From Longimicrobiales bacterium (GTDB lineage Bacteria; Gemmatimonadota; Gemmatimonadetes; Longimicrobiales; RSA9), in NCBI GenBank assembly GCA_035461765.1, contig DATHUY010000006.1, positions 1-64,000 on the forward strand: 64,000 bases of DNA, read 5' to 3'. Of the stretch, positions 24,543 through 31,838 are shown piece by piece. The notes under the pieces are model-generated. The model worked only from the letters and a program-made list of their open reading frames with translations, was not told the DNA's origin and searched no databases. A program made the translations under genes and the position numbers. Positions within the stretch are counted from its first letter, which is position 1; each line of letters begins with the position of its first letter.

Positions 24543-25076
24543 TCAGGACTGGCGCTTGACAGCCTCGTCGAGCTGCTGTTCCAGCTGAGCCAGGCGATCG
24601 AGCAGCGGGCGTGCGTTCGGATCGATCTCCGTCATCCTGTCACGCAGCTGCTTCTGGAACGCCTCGAGCTGCGGCTGTACGTCCGGGTGCTGGAGGGCCG
24701 CGGCCTGTGCCTCGGCGAGCTGCGGCTGGAGCTGCTGCGCCTCCTGTGTCAGGGCCACGATGGTGGCCTGGTCCCCGGCGGCCTGTGCCTGCTGCGCCTC
24801 CTCCATGATCGCCTCGAGACGGTCGATCTTTGCTTCCATCGTCGGGTCGGCGCTGATCATGGCCGCGCGTACGGCGTCGGCCGCGCGCTGCTGCCCCTGC
24901 TGAACCGCCTCGTCCAGGAGAGCCTGCTCCTGAACCGGCTGCAGCTGCTGCTGAATCTGCTGGGCCTCCGCCAGGAGCTCCTGCACTTCCTGCGGCAGCT
25001 CCTGCTGCTGCGCGCTCAGTGCGGCCGGAAAGGCGAGGAACGCCAGCAGAAGTGCGGTGCGTGTGCGAGAAAACAT
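24543..25076 (-). CDS. Exported Gln-rich coiled-coil protein
   Basis: A signal peptide (ALLLAFLAFPAALSAQ) is followed by about 155 residues rich in Gln, Glu, Ala and Leu with strong heptad periodicity (QELPQEVQELLAEAQQIQ... and DRLEAIMEEAQQAQAAG), a periplasmic coiled coil. There are no cysteines and no recognised domain. In layout it resembles small periplasmic chaperone-like helical proteins, but no specific family is recognised. It is monocistronic, 148 bases after the start of tyrA's downstream flank, on the same strand. Confidence 0.7.
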   Translation of the reverse strand: MFSRTRTALLLAFLAFPAALSAQQQELPQEVQELLAEAQQIQQQLQPVQEQALLDEAVQQGQQRAADAVRAAMISADPTMEAKIDRLEAIMEEAQQAQAAGDQATIVALTQEAQQLQPQLAEAQAAALQHPDVQPQLEAFQKQLRDRMTEIDPNARPLLDRLAQLEQQLDEAVKRQS

Positions 25077-25224
25077 GACGACTCCGAGTGCGAAATGAAT
25101 TTACGTGCCAATGTCAAATCGAACACCGATCTCCGTGTGACGCAACCCGGCAAGTCGTTGGTCCATGACGCGTTTGCGCCTGCACTTCCCCGCGCCCGGC
25201 TCGCCCGAATCCGGGGTACTCCGA

Positions 25225-26046
25225 TCAGGCAGGAGAAGTGTCGAAGAATGCGTGTACTCCGCGCTGATCGTCGGCCGCGAGCGCGTTGCGCACCGTCGCG
25301 AGCTGCACCTCGATCTCCAGGATCGCTTCGCACAACCGATCGGCGTTATCGAGCGCAATCGGGGTCCATACATCGGGCGAGCTGCGCGCGAGTCGCGTCA
25401 TGTCGCGTCCACCCGGTCCGAGCTGACCGAGCGGTATCCCGACGTTAGCGAGCACGCGGACGAGGGCCGTGGACACGGTCTGCGGCAGGTGACTGGTGAA
25501 GGCCAGGCGGCGATCGTGCGCCGTGGAATCGATGATCTCCGGCTCTGCGCCGATCAGTCGCCACAGCGCGGACAGGCGCTCGAGGGCCGGCGGCGGCGTA
25601 GCGTCGCCCGGGCACAGGTACACGGTCGCTGAATGAAAGAGGCCTTCGCGCGCGGAGTCCCAGCCGCACCGGTGGTCACCGGCCAGAGGGTGAGCACCAA
25701 TGAAGGATTCGGCGAGTCCAAGCCGGGCCGCGGCAGCCTGCAACGTCTGCTTGGTGCTGCAGACATCGGTAATGAGCGGTACCCGGCGTAGTCGTTCCGC
25801 GGAGCGCTCCAGGATGCCGAGCGCCGCTGTCACCGGAACCGCCAGAATAACGGCATCGAGCCCTTCGGCATTCTCGAGGTCGGCATCGAGTGGCGTGGTG
25901 ACGACGCGAGCGTCGAGGGCGGCACGGAGTGACGCCTGATCCTCGTCGAACCCGTGCACGCGGATTCCGCACGCCGCCAGGTCGCGCGCGAGCGAGCCGC
26001 CGATCAGGCCGAGTCCGACAATGCCGACGGAGTGAATCGCGTCCAT
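25225..26046 (-). CDS. tyrA: Prephenate dehydrogenase
   Basis: It oxidatively decarboxylates prephenate to 4-hydroxyphenylpyruvate for tyrosine synthesis. The N-terminal nucleotide-binding GLGLIGGSLARDL (residues 10-22) and the catalytic-domain block SFIGAHPLAGDHRCGWDSA with its conserved His are visible, plus the substrate-binding SHLPQ. The 273-aa form has no fused chorismate mutase or ACT domain; mutase is encoded by the overlapping gene upstream (TGATG). It is the last gene of the attenuated aroF-mutase-tyrA operon. The start is the ATG at 26046; a GTG immediately before it is also possible. Confidence 0.93.
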   Translation of the reverse strand: MDAIHSVGIVGLGLIGGSLARDLAACGIRVHGFDEDQASLRAALDARVVTTPLDADLENAEGLDAVILAVPVTAALGILERSAERLRRVPLITDVCSTKQTLQAAAARLGLAESFIGAHPLAGDHRCGWDSAREGLFHSATVYLCPGDATPPPALERLSALWRLIGAEPEIIDSTAHDRRLAFTSHLPQTVSTALVRVLANVGIPLGQLGPGGRDMTRLARSSPDVWTPIALDNADRLCEAILEIEVQLATVRNALAADDQRGVHAFFDTSPA

Positions 26047-26339
26047 CACTCCCCCATCTGCGCACGGCGGGAGATGCCGATCAGGTGCCAGAAGATGCAG
26101 CGCACATCGTCCTCGCAGAGGCCGCTCTCGCGGGCCAGCTCGGCGGCGCGGCGCACGACGGCAGCCTCGCGGGCAGGATCGAGCGTGGGCAGATCCGCGG
26201 CGCGCTTGGCCGCGCCGACGGCTCGTGCAAGACGCACCCGTCGCGCGAGGAGCCGGACGAGCTCGTGGTCGATGGCTTCGATGTCCTCGCGCAGCCGCGT
26301 CAGTTCTGCGGACGTCCCATGGCCGCCGGAGACGCTCAT
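26046..26339 (-). CDS. Chorismate mutase (AroQ class)
   Basis: This 97-aa, all-helical monofunctional mutase converts chorismate to prephenate. The first helix pattern [20 protein letters not shown] and [12 protein letters not shown] match the AroQ fold with its catalytic Arg/Lys residues. It overlaps aroF by 4 bases (ATGA) and tyrA by one, placing mutase between the entry enzyme and the tyrosine-branch dehydrogenase. An upstream extension in frame would run antiparallel to nothing but aroF coding sequence and is not used. Confidence 0.92.
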   Translation of the reverse strand: MSVSGGHGTSAELTRLREDIEAIDHELVRLLARRVRLARAVGAAKRAADLPTLDPAREAAVVRRAAELARESGLCEDDVRCIFWHLIGISRRAQMGE

Positions 26340-27388
26340 GCCGCGGCAACTCCCGCCGGCGCAGGCGTCAGCGTACGCCCCGCCGCCTCGACGAATGGAC
26401 GGAGCCGCGCCATGAGCTGTGCGAAACCGTCGATCGACAGTGACTGGTCGCCGTCGGACAGAGCCTCTTCGGGGCATGGGTGCACCTCGATCATGAGCCC
26501 GTCCGCGCCCGCAGCAATGGCTGCGAATGCGAGCGGCGCCACCATGTCCGCGCGTCCTGCGGCATGGCTGGGATCGACAATGACGGGCAGATGCGTCTCG
26601 GACTTGAGCACGGGGATGGCCGCCGCATCGAACGTGTTGCGCGTCGCCGTTTCGAACGTCCGGATCCCGCGTTCGCACAGAATGACATCGTGATTGCCCT
26701 GGGCCATCACGTACTCGGCCGCCATGAGCAGCTCGCGCAGCGTTGCCGACAGGCCGCGCTTGAGCAGGACCGGCCGCTGGACACGACCGACCTCCGACAG
26801 CAGTGCGAAGTTCTGCATGTTGCGCGCGCCGATCTGCAGCACGTCAGCATGCTCCGCAATCCGATCCACCTGACGCGTGTCCATCACCTCCGTCACCACC
26901 GGCAGTCCGGTCTCGGCGCGCACCTCGGCCAGCAGCTCCAGAGCTGCCTCTCCCAGACCCTGGAACGCGTACGGTGAGGTGCGCGGCTTGAACGCGCCGC
27001 CGCGCAGCATACCTGCACCCGCAGCACGGACGGCGTGCGCCGTCTCCCGCAGCATCCCGGCGCCTTCGACGGAGCACGGTCCCGCAATGATGGCCAGCTC
27101 CAATCCACCGATCACGGCGCCGTGGCCATCTCCCGCGCGCACCAGGCTCGAGCGACCGACGAACTCGCGGGACGCGAGCTTGAACGGCTTCAGGATCGGC
27201 GTGACGGACTCGACCCCCGGCAGGCTGAGCAGCGAGACCTCCTGGAGGCGAGCTTCCTCGCCGATGCACCCGATGATGGTGCGCTGCTCCCCTCGCGAGA
27301 CATGCGTGCGCATGCCCAGCGTCTCGATGCGCTCGCGGATGTGATCCAGCTCAGCATCCGTGACACCCGCGCGTGTGACAATGATCAT
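26336..27388 (-). CDS. aroF: 3-deoxy-7-phosphoheptulonate (DAHP) synthase, AroA I-beta type
   Basis: It condenses phosphoenolpyruvate and erythrose 4-phosphate, the entry step of the shikimate pathway. Residues 1-75 form a ferredoxin-like regulatory domain ([17 protein letters not shown]...). The barrel shows IAGPCSVEG (about 101-109), [29 protein letters not shown] and DPSHAAGR. Length is 350 aa. GGAG precedes the ATG at 27388. It is the first structural gene after a tyrosine-rich leader peptide and intrinsic terminator, so expression is probably controlled by charged tRNA-Tyr as well as by feedback. Confidence 0.95.
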   Translation of the reverse strand: MIIVTRAGVTDAELDHIRERIETLGMRTHVSRGEQRTIIGCIGEEARLQEVSLLSLPGVESVTPILKPFKLASREFVGRSSLVRAGDGHGAVIGGLELAIIAGPCSVEGAGMLRETAHAVRAAGAGMLRGGAFKPRTSPYAFQGLGEAALELLAEVRAETGLPVVTEVMDTRQVDRIAEHADVLQIGARNMQNFALLSEVGRVQRPVLLKRGLSATLRELLMAAEYVMAQGNHDVILCERGIRTFETATRNTFDAAAIPVLKSETHLPVIVDPSHAAGRADMVAPLAFAAIAAGADGLMIEVHPCPEEALSDGDQSLSIDGFAQLMARLRPFVEAAGRTLTPAPAGVAAA

Positions 27389-27422
27389 TCCCTGCTCCTT
27401 GACTCCGGTGTGCGACACGCAC

Positions 27423-27452
27423 AAAAAAAGGCCCGTGGAATCTCCACGGGCC
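27423..27452 (-). terminator. Attenuator terminator upstream of aroF
   Basis: On the minus strand GGCCCGTGGA (27452..27443) and TCCACGGGCC (27439..27430) form a perfect 10-bp stem with a 3-base loop, followed by seven T (27429..27423). It lies between the leader peptide stop (27481) and the aroF start (27388) and is a textbook intrinsic terminator. Confidence 0.9.
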
Positions 27453-27521
27453 GCTCGTGCTATGCCGGTTACGTGTCGCGCTATGTGCGCAGACGTCGCC
27501 AGCCACGGCCCGTGGGACGGG
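27444..27521 (-). promoter_or_regulatory. Antiterminator and anti-antiterminator elements of the tyr attenuator
   Basis: Leader-RNA segment CCACGGGCC (27515..27507) is perfectly complementary to GGCCCGTGG (27452..27444), the 5' arm of the terminator, giving a 9-bp antiterminator. The same leader segment can instead pair locally, CCCGT (27521..27517) with ACGGG (27513..27509), freeing the terminator. A ribosome stalled on Tyr codons 11-14 (27537..27526) would cover the CCCGT arm and favour antitermination. Confidence 0.75.
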
Positions 27522-27567
27522 TCGCGTAGTAATAATAGCTGGCGGCGTACAGGCTGTTGTGCTGCAT
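27481..27567 (-). CDS. Tyrosine-rich leader peptide (28 aa)
   Basis: ATG at 27567 to TAG at 27481 encodes [20 protein letters not shown] followed by RGWRRLRT. Five of 28 residues are tyrosine, with four in a row at codons 11-14. The peptide is followed by competing hairpins and an intrinsic terminator before aroF-mutase-tyrA, the operon that makes the tyrosine precursor. This is the standard design of ribosome-mediated attenuation. The promoter places the RNA start within a base or two of the ATG, so the peptide may be translated from a leaderless RNA. Confidence 0.88.
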   Translation of the reverse strand: MQHNSLYAASYYYYATRPTGRGWRRLRT

Positions 27568-27574
27568 GATTGTC

Positions 27575-27604
27575 ACTCTAATTCCGCAATGGGTGCAGTG
27601 TCAA
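27575..27604 (-). promoter_or_regulatory. Probable promoter of the tyr leader/aroF operon
   Basis: TTGACA (27604..27599) is followed after 18 bases by TAGAGT (27580..27575), or after 17 by TTAGAG. Seven bases separate the -10 from the leader-peptide ATG at 27567. No other promoter is evident before aroF. Confidence 0.65.
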
Positions 27605-27606
27605 CT

Positions 27607-27796
27607 GTCGGACGCGGAACCCGTTCTGCATATTGCTCCAGGGCGCCATGATGCTGTCCCACGCCCATGGCGTGCGCCGCCGTACCGGCCGGCGTGGCGC
27701 GCGTGCGCGCGGGCTGTCCGGGCCGCTCCGGGCGCGGCGCCATTGCGCGCCGCATGGACGGATCGGCCAGAATGCAGAATGGGTTCCGCGTCCGAC
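27607..27796. repeat. 25-bp inverted repeat (one mismatch) flanking 140 bp
   Basis: The arms at 27607-27631 and 27772-27796 match in inverted orientation at 24 of 25 positions. The left arm abuts the -35 element of the tyr-leader promoter. The right arm ends 12 bases before the cyanophycinase start and just before its GGGAGG ribosome site. The enclosed 140 bp shows no convincing gene. It may be a small mobile-element remnant, a paired regulator site, or an RNA fold that hides the cyanophycinase start region. Confidence 0.7.
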
Positions 27797-27807
27797 GGGA
27801 GGTTGTC

Positions 27808-28992
27808 ATGCTCAGATCTGTACGTATCCTGGCGCTGTTGATCGCCGTTCCGATGTCGGATGCCGGCGCTCAGTCGGCGATCGAACGCGGAACTACGTCC
27901 GATGCGCCGGGTGCCGAGAGTGCCGGCCGGCTGGTGATCATCGGCGGAGGCCTGGCCAGAACAACGGAGGTCGTGTACCGAGCAGTTCTGGACGGCCGCC
28001 GGCTCGATGGCCCGGTCTGCGTGATCCCGACTGCCGGCGCTAATCCGGAGGCGTCGATCGCGAGCGCCGTCGCCGCCTTCGAGCACTGGGGTGGCCCCGG
28101 CACCGCGACCGGAATAGCGGTGTCTACGGCGAACCCCGAAGCAGTTCACGACCCGGCAACCGTACGTGCGATCGGTGAGTGCTCCGCATTCTACTTCACG
28201 GGCGGTGTGCAGTCGCGGATCGTGCAGGTCTTCCGACCGGACGGCCGCGACACGCCGGCAATGAGGGCCCTCTTCGACCGGTTCCGCGATGGGGCCGTGG
28301 TGGCGGGCTCGAGTGCAGGGGCCGCTGTAATGAGCGACCCCATGATCGCCGGTGGCAGTACCACGCGGTCACTCCAGAATGGAGTACAGGAAGGCGGCGA
28401 CGACGAAGTTGATGGCGAACGTGGCCTCGTCATCGAGCCAGGCGTGGGATTCTTCCCTGCGGCGATCGTCGATCAGCACTTTCTTGCGCGCGGGCGCATC
28501 GGTCGCCTGATCACGGCCGTCCTCGACCTGGATGAATTCGATCTCGGCTTCGGCATCGACGAGAACACCGCCCTCGTCGTCGATGGCGACACCGTCGGGG
28601 TTGCCGGCGAATCCGGGGTCATCATCGTCGACGCGAGCGATGCGCGGCGCACGGGTCGCAGTGCGTCGAACATGAGGCTGCACCTGCTGGCCGTGGGAGA
28701 CCGGTTCAGCACGACCGATCGCCGCGTGACGCAGGCCGAGGGGTACGACCTCCCCGCATCTTCAGACAGTGTGGCCGTGCCGGAAGACGTCTTCGCGCGC
28801 TGGGCGTTTCTCCATCTGCTCAACCAGTTCGCGCAATCCCCGCAGACCTCGCTGACGCTGCCGGTACCCGGCGGCGAGATCTTGCTGCGCAAGGGGCCTG
28901 GCTTCGCGGCGCGCAGCAAGGGAGAGCGCGGCGTCCAGGGAACCCCGGTCGGACTGAGAATCACCGGACTGCTGCTGGATGTAAAGCGGTGA
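27808..28992 (+). CDS. Exported cyanophycinase-like peptidase (S51)
   Basis: A signal peptide (VRILALLIAVPMSDAGAQ) is followed by an S51-family domain: RLVIIGGGLARTTEV, YFTGGVQSRIVQ, and the nucleophile-elbow motif GSSAGAAVMSDPMI. Family members hydrolyse cyanophycin (Asp-Arg polymer) or beta-aspartyl peptides. Exported forms probably scavenge polymer released by other cells. The start at 27808 has GGGAGG; the long in-frame upstream extension is not conserved-looking and would run through the inverted repeat. Length is 394 aa. Confidence 0.88.
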   Translation: MLRSVRILALLIAVPMSDAGAQSAIERGTTSDAPGAESAGRLVIIGGGLARTTEVVYRAVLDGRRLDGPVCVIPTAGANPEASIASAVAAFEHWGGPGTATGIAVSTANPEAVHDPATVRAIGECSAFYFTGGVQSRIVQVFRPDGRDTPAMRALFDRFRDGAVVAGSSAGAAVMSDPMIAGGSTTRSLQNGVQEGGDDEVDGERGLVIEPGVGFFPAAIVDQHFLARGRIGRLITAVLDLDEFDLGFGIDENTALVVDGDTVGVAGESGVIIVDASDARRTGRSASNMRLHLLAVGDRFSTTDRRVTQAEGYDLPASSDSVAVPEDVFARWAFLHLLNQFAQSPQTSLTLPVPGGEILLRKGPGFAARSKGERGVQGTPVGLRITGLLLDVKR

Positions 28993-29013
28993 GCGGCGGA
29001 AGCTGACAGCGGC

Positions 29014-29043
29014 GGCCCACGCCGGGTCCCGGCATGGGCCTTT
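29014..29043 (+). terminator. Terminator after the cyanophycinase gene
   Basis: GGCCCA (29014-29019) pairs with TGGGCC (29035-29040), and inside it GCCGG pairs with CCGGC with one C/A mismatch between the two stems. TTT follows. It lies between convergent genes and may serve both. Confidence 0.65.
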
Positions 29044-29057
29044 GTCCCGAAGACCGT

Positions 29058-30545
29058 TCAGGCTGAGGGCGATACCTCGGTATCGAATGCGCCGGTCAGC
29101 ACCCGGCCGTCACGCCGGACCTGGACCCAGATGCGGTACCGGCCGGGCTGCGGAAACTCATAGGGGAACGACACGGCCGACGCATGCTCGTCGTGGTTCA
29201 CGCCAGGGCGGATGACGAGCCCGCCGCGTTCGTCCCGAGCGGTGTCCCCGCGTGCGCGCTGCTCGAAGAGCTGCTGCGATATCATCGACACCGTTCCCAT
29301 CGGATGCAGGTGGACGAACACTGCACCGTCCTCGCGCGTCACGGCGGCATGCGCCAGCATGCCCATATACGGCTCCAGGTGAGCTGGCGTGCCGCCGGGC
29401 GCATACACCGTGAAGCGCAGCTCCAGCTCCTGTCCCGCGGTGAGCAATGTGGGCGCGCCCTCCCACACCATCCGCGACCCGTCGGCGAGCGTTACGCCAC
29501 CGGCCTCGCCCGCAGGCATGGTCATGAGCCACGAGTCGTCGGGGTCCAATCCCTCCGCTCCAGCCAGGGCGTCAGGGATCGTAACAGTGTCGACGAGTGT
29601 CTGCGTGAAGCCGCTCTCGTGTACCACATCGCCGTAGAGGCGGTACTGACCGGCGGGCAGTGGCGGCATCGCCTGGCGGAACGTGCTCGAGTCGAGTCGG
29701 GCCGGATGCAGGTGCGCGAACGCGCCCAGATCGTCACGGACCAGGAACATGTGCATCAGCTTGCCGTGGTCGGGTACGAACGGTGACCAGCGACCTTCGC
29801 TCCACGTTGGGTCCGTGATCCTCAACGTGAGTACCGGCTCGCCGGAATCGACAGAGACGTCACTCGCGATCCGGAGCGGCTCGTACATGTTGGTGAGGTA
29901 GGCGGAATCCTCGGCATCCCACCACCGGCTGCCACCGAACAGTGCGAGGACGAGCACGGGCAGAGCGACGGCGCGGGCGATCCATGCGCGTCGCACGCGG
30001 TCGCGGTCCGGCATGACCCCGGGCGGCAGAACCGCCTCGCGGACGGCGGCGCCGACGATCGTGAGTGCACCGATGAGGAGGAACAGGCCCAGACCACCGA
30101 GGACCACGGCGAGGGAGACCGGCATGCCGAGCCGCTGAGTCGCGATGGCGGGCACGGGCACGCTGACCGTGTGCTGTCCTTCTGCGCCGTCGACGATCAC
30201 GCGAACGCTGTATGAGCCGAACTCCATGAACCACAGCTGCGCCGTCCACATGGCGTCGTGGCCCTCGACGAGCCGTGCCATATCGGGCCGCGGGGCCCCT
30301 TCCAGACCGAGGTTCCACCGAACCGGCTGCACCGCGACCGCACTCACGCCCGGCGCGAGCGCGCGAACCGTGATCTCCGCCTGGCCGGGCACGACGCCCG
30401 GCGGCCGGATCACGACGCGGACCGGATAGGGTCCGGCGTTCCCGTCGAAGAAAATGTTCGGGCTGCCGACGTGAGCCGACAGGAGCATCCAGGCCGCGGC
30501 GACGAGGAGCACAGCCGAGGCCGACCGGATCGCACGCTTTATCAT
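29058..30545 (-). CDS. Membrane protein with two exported His/Met-rich beta domains
   Basis: This 495-aa protein has an N-terminal signal/anchor (SASAVLLVAAAWMLLSA), an exported Ig-like region, two transmembrane helices in the middle (LAVVLGGLGLFLLIGALTIV; ARAVALPVLVLALFG), and a second exported half. That half contains two related segments, HGKLMHMFLVRDDLGAFAHLHP and, about 130 residues later, MGMLAHAAVTREDGAVFVHLHP. Each has His and Met residues that could bind copper or another soft metal, as in YtkA/CopC-like folds. The start overlaps the stop of the multi-pass membrane gene upstream (ATGA). Function unknown; a metal-handling or respiratory-assembly role is inference. Confidence 0.7.
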   Translation of the reverse strand: MIKRAIRSASAVLLVAAAWMLLSAHVGSPNIFFDGNAGPYPVRVVIRPPGVVPGQAEITVRALAPGVSAVAVQPVRWNLGLEGAPRPDMARLVEGHDAMWTAQLWFMEFGSYSVRVIVDGAEGQHTVSVPVPAIATQRLGMPVSLAVVLGGLGLFLLIGALTIVGAAVREAVLPPGVMPDRDRVRRAWIARAVALPVLVLALFGGSRWWDAEDSAYLTNMYEPLRIASDVSVDSGEPVLTLRITDPTWSEGRWSPFVPDHGKLMHMFLVRDDLGAFAHLHPARLDSSTFRQAMPPLPAGQYRLYGDVVHESGFTQTLVDTVTIPDALAGAEGLDPDDSWLMTMPAGEAGGVTLADGSRMVWEGAPTLLTAGQELELRFTVYAPGGTPAHLEPYMGMLAHAAVTREDGAVFVHLHPMGTVSMISQQLFEQRARGDTARDERGGLVIRPGVNHDEHASAVSFPYEFPQPGRYRIWVQVRRDGRVLTGAFDTEVSPSA

Positions 30546-31738
30546 CGCTGCACCCTCCGCATCCATTCGCCCCAGCCGATACCGAGTCGCGCCGACACCA
30601 TTCCCAGCGCGGCGGCCAGTGCGAGGCCGGTCATCAGCGACAGGCCGCTGGCCGACTGGAGGAAGCGTCCCTGGGCGAAGGCCGAGGTCTCCGGGACCAT
30701 GTAGGGACGGAGATGCTGCCCGAAGAGCGGGTTGCGTGCGTATTCGGAATTGAGGAACGTCGCGAACGGCCACTGCACTGCTGTAAACATTGCAACGAAT
30801 ACCACGCTCAGCGTCGCAGCCAGCAGCCAGCCACGCTTGTGCGTCCAGCGCTGCAGCACCAGGTCCATGCCGATTGCCGGTACGAACAGCAGCAGGGGGA
30901 ACTGCGCAGGCATCATCCGCGTGAGCGGATAGAGCACGGGTGCCAGTTTCGGCTCCGCCGGGAACAGAGGCAGAATCCACACGAGAGCGAGGAGCACGCC
31001 GAAGTAAATCGCGGCCGTGGCGGTCGCGGGCCAGCGCAGCCGGCCGCTCACACCGGCCGCGACGAGCGGCATGATCAGCACTCCGGCCGTGATCCTGTAG
31101 AACAACTCCGAGTGCTGGTAGATGCGCCACGTGTACTCCGACACCATGGTCGCGAAGTTCAGCAGCACGAGCGCGGCCGCGAGCGCGTAGAGCCAGGGCA
31201 GCAGACCGCTGCGCTGGTCGTCCACGGACGCGGCACTGCGGTTCTGGAGGGCCAGCACCATGAACATCGCACCGAGCTGAATCGCGAGGATCCCGAGTGC
31301 GAGCAGTGCGTGCGGCGGGCTCAGGATCTTGACGTCGAGGCCGTACGCGTTGTGCCACCAGTCGTCGAACGGTGCGGACGTCAGCATGGCGATGGCGCCC
31401 CAGATGCACAGCCATGCGCCGAGGTGTCCGTGAAAGAACTTCCAGAAGCCGACGGTCGCGGCACGTTCGCGCGCCGTGCCGGCAAAGGAGGTGCGCAGCA
31501 CATGCGCGCCGGAGACGACGCCCGCAATCACACCACCCAGGTACATGGCCATGTGCGGCGGGGAGAACAGCGTGTCGCGGCCAATGCTCTGATGCCAGGA
31601 GATGTCCCACAGCACACCGATCACGACACTCGTCGATGCGAACAGCACGGCGCCGGCAGTGACGAGCGAGATGGAAGCAGTCGGTTCAGGCGGGACGATC
31701 TGCTGCGGGCGCGCCAGGGTTGAGACGGACGCTGCCAT
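30542..31738 (-). CDS. Multi-pass membrane protein of unknown function
   Basis: This 398-aa protein has about ten hydrophobic helices. Conserved-looking polar features inside or next to helices are HQSIGRDTLFSPPHMAMYLGG, FFHGHLGAWLCIW, DDWWHN and SPPHALLALG, where paired Pro-Pro-His motifs recur. Such histidines could bind metal or haem, but no family is recognised. GGAGAAC precedes the ATG at 31738. It overlaps the downstream His/Met-rich protein gene by 4 bases, so the two proteins probably work together in the inner membrane. Confidence 0.7.
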   Translation of the reverse strand: MAASVSTLARPQQIVPPEPTASISLVTAGAVLFASTSVVIGVLWDISWHQSIGRDTLFSPPHMAMYLGGVIAGVVSGAHVLRTSFAGTARERAATVGFWKFFHGHLGAWLCIWGAIAMLTSAPFDDWWHNAYGLDVKILSPPHALLALGILAIQLGAMFMVLALQNRSAASVDDQRSGLLPWLYALAAALVLLNFATMVSEYTWRIYQHSELFYRITAGVLIMPLVAAGVSGRLRWPATATAAIYFGVLLALVWILPLFPAEPKLAPVLYPLTRMMPAQFPLLLFVPAIGMDLVLQRWTHKRGWLLAATLSVVFVAMFTAVQWPFATFLNSEYARNPLFGQHLRPYMVPETSAFAQGRFLQSASGLSLMTGLALAAALGMVSARLGIGWGEWMRRVQR

Positions 31739-31838
31739 GGATGTTCTCCGTGCAGAGACGGTATGCAGGGCGACGGGATCTCGGACGCGGGGCGGCAGGG
31801 AAATTAGCACCGCGCGCCCCGCGCGTGCAACCAGATTC

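Noticed and set aside
30546-31610. In-frame upstream extension of the His/Met-rich membrane protein gene
   Set aside because: It lies in another frame of the multi-pass membrane protein gene. The composition is a typical GC-rich shadow, and the ATG at 30545 begins a proper signal sequence.
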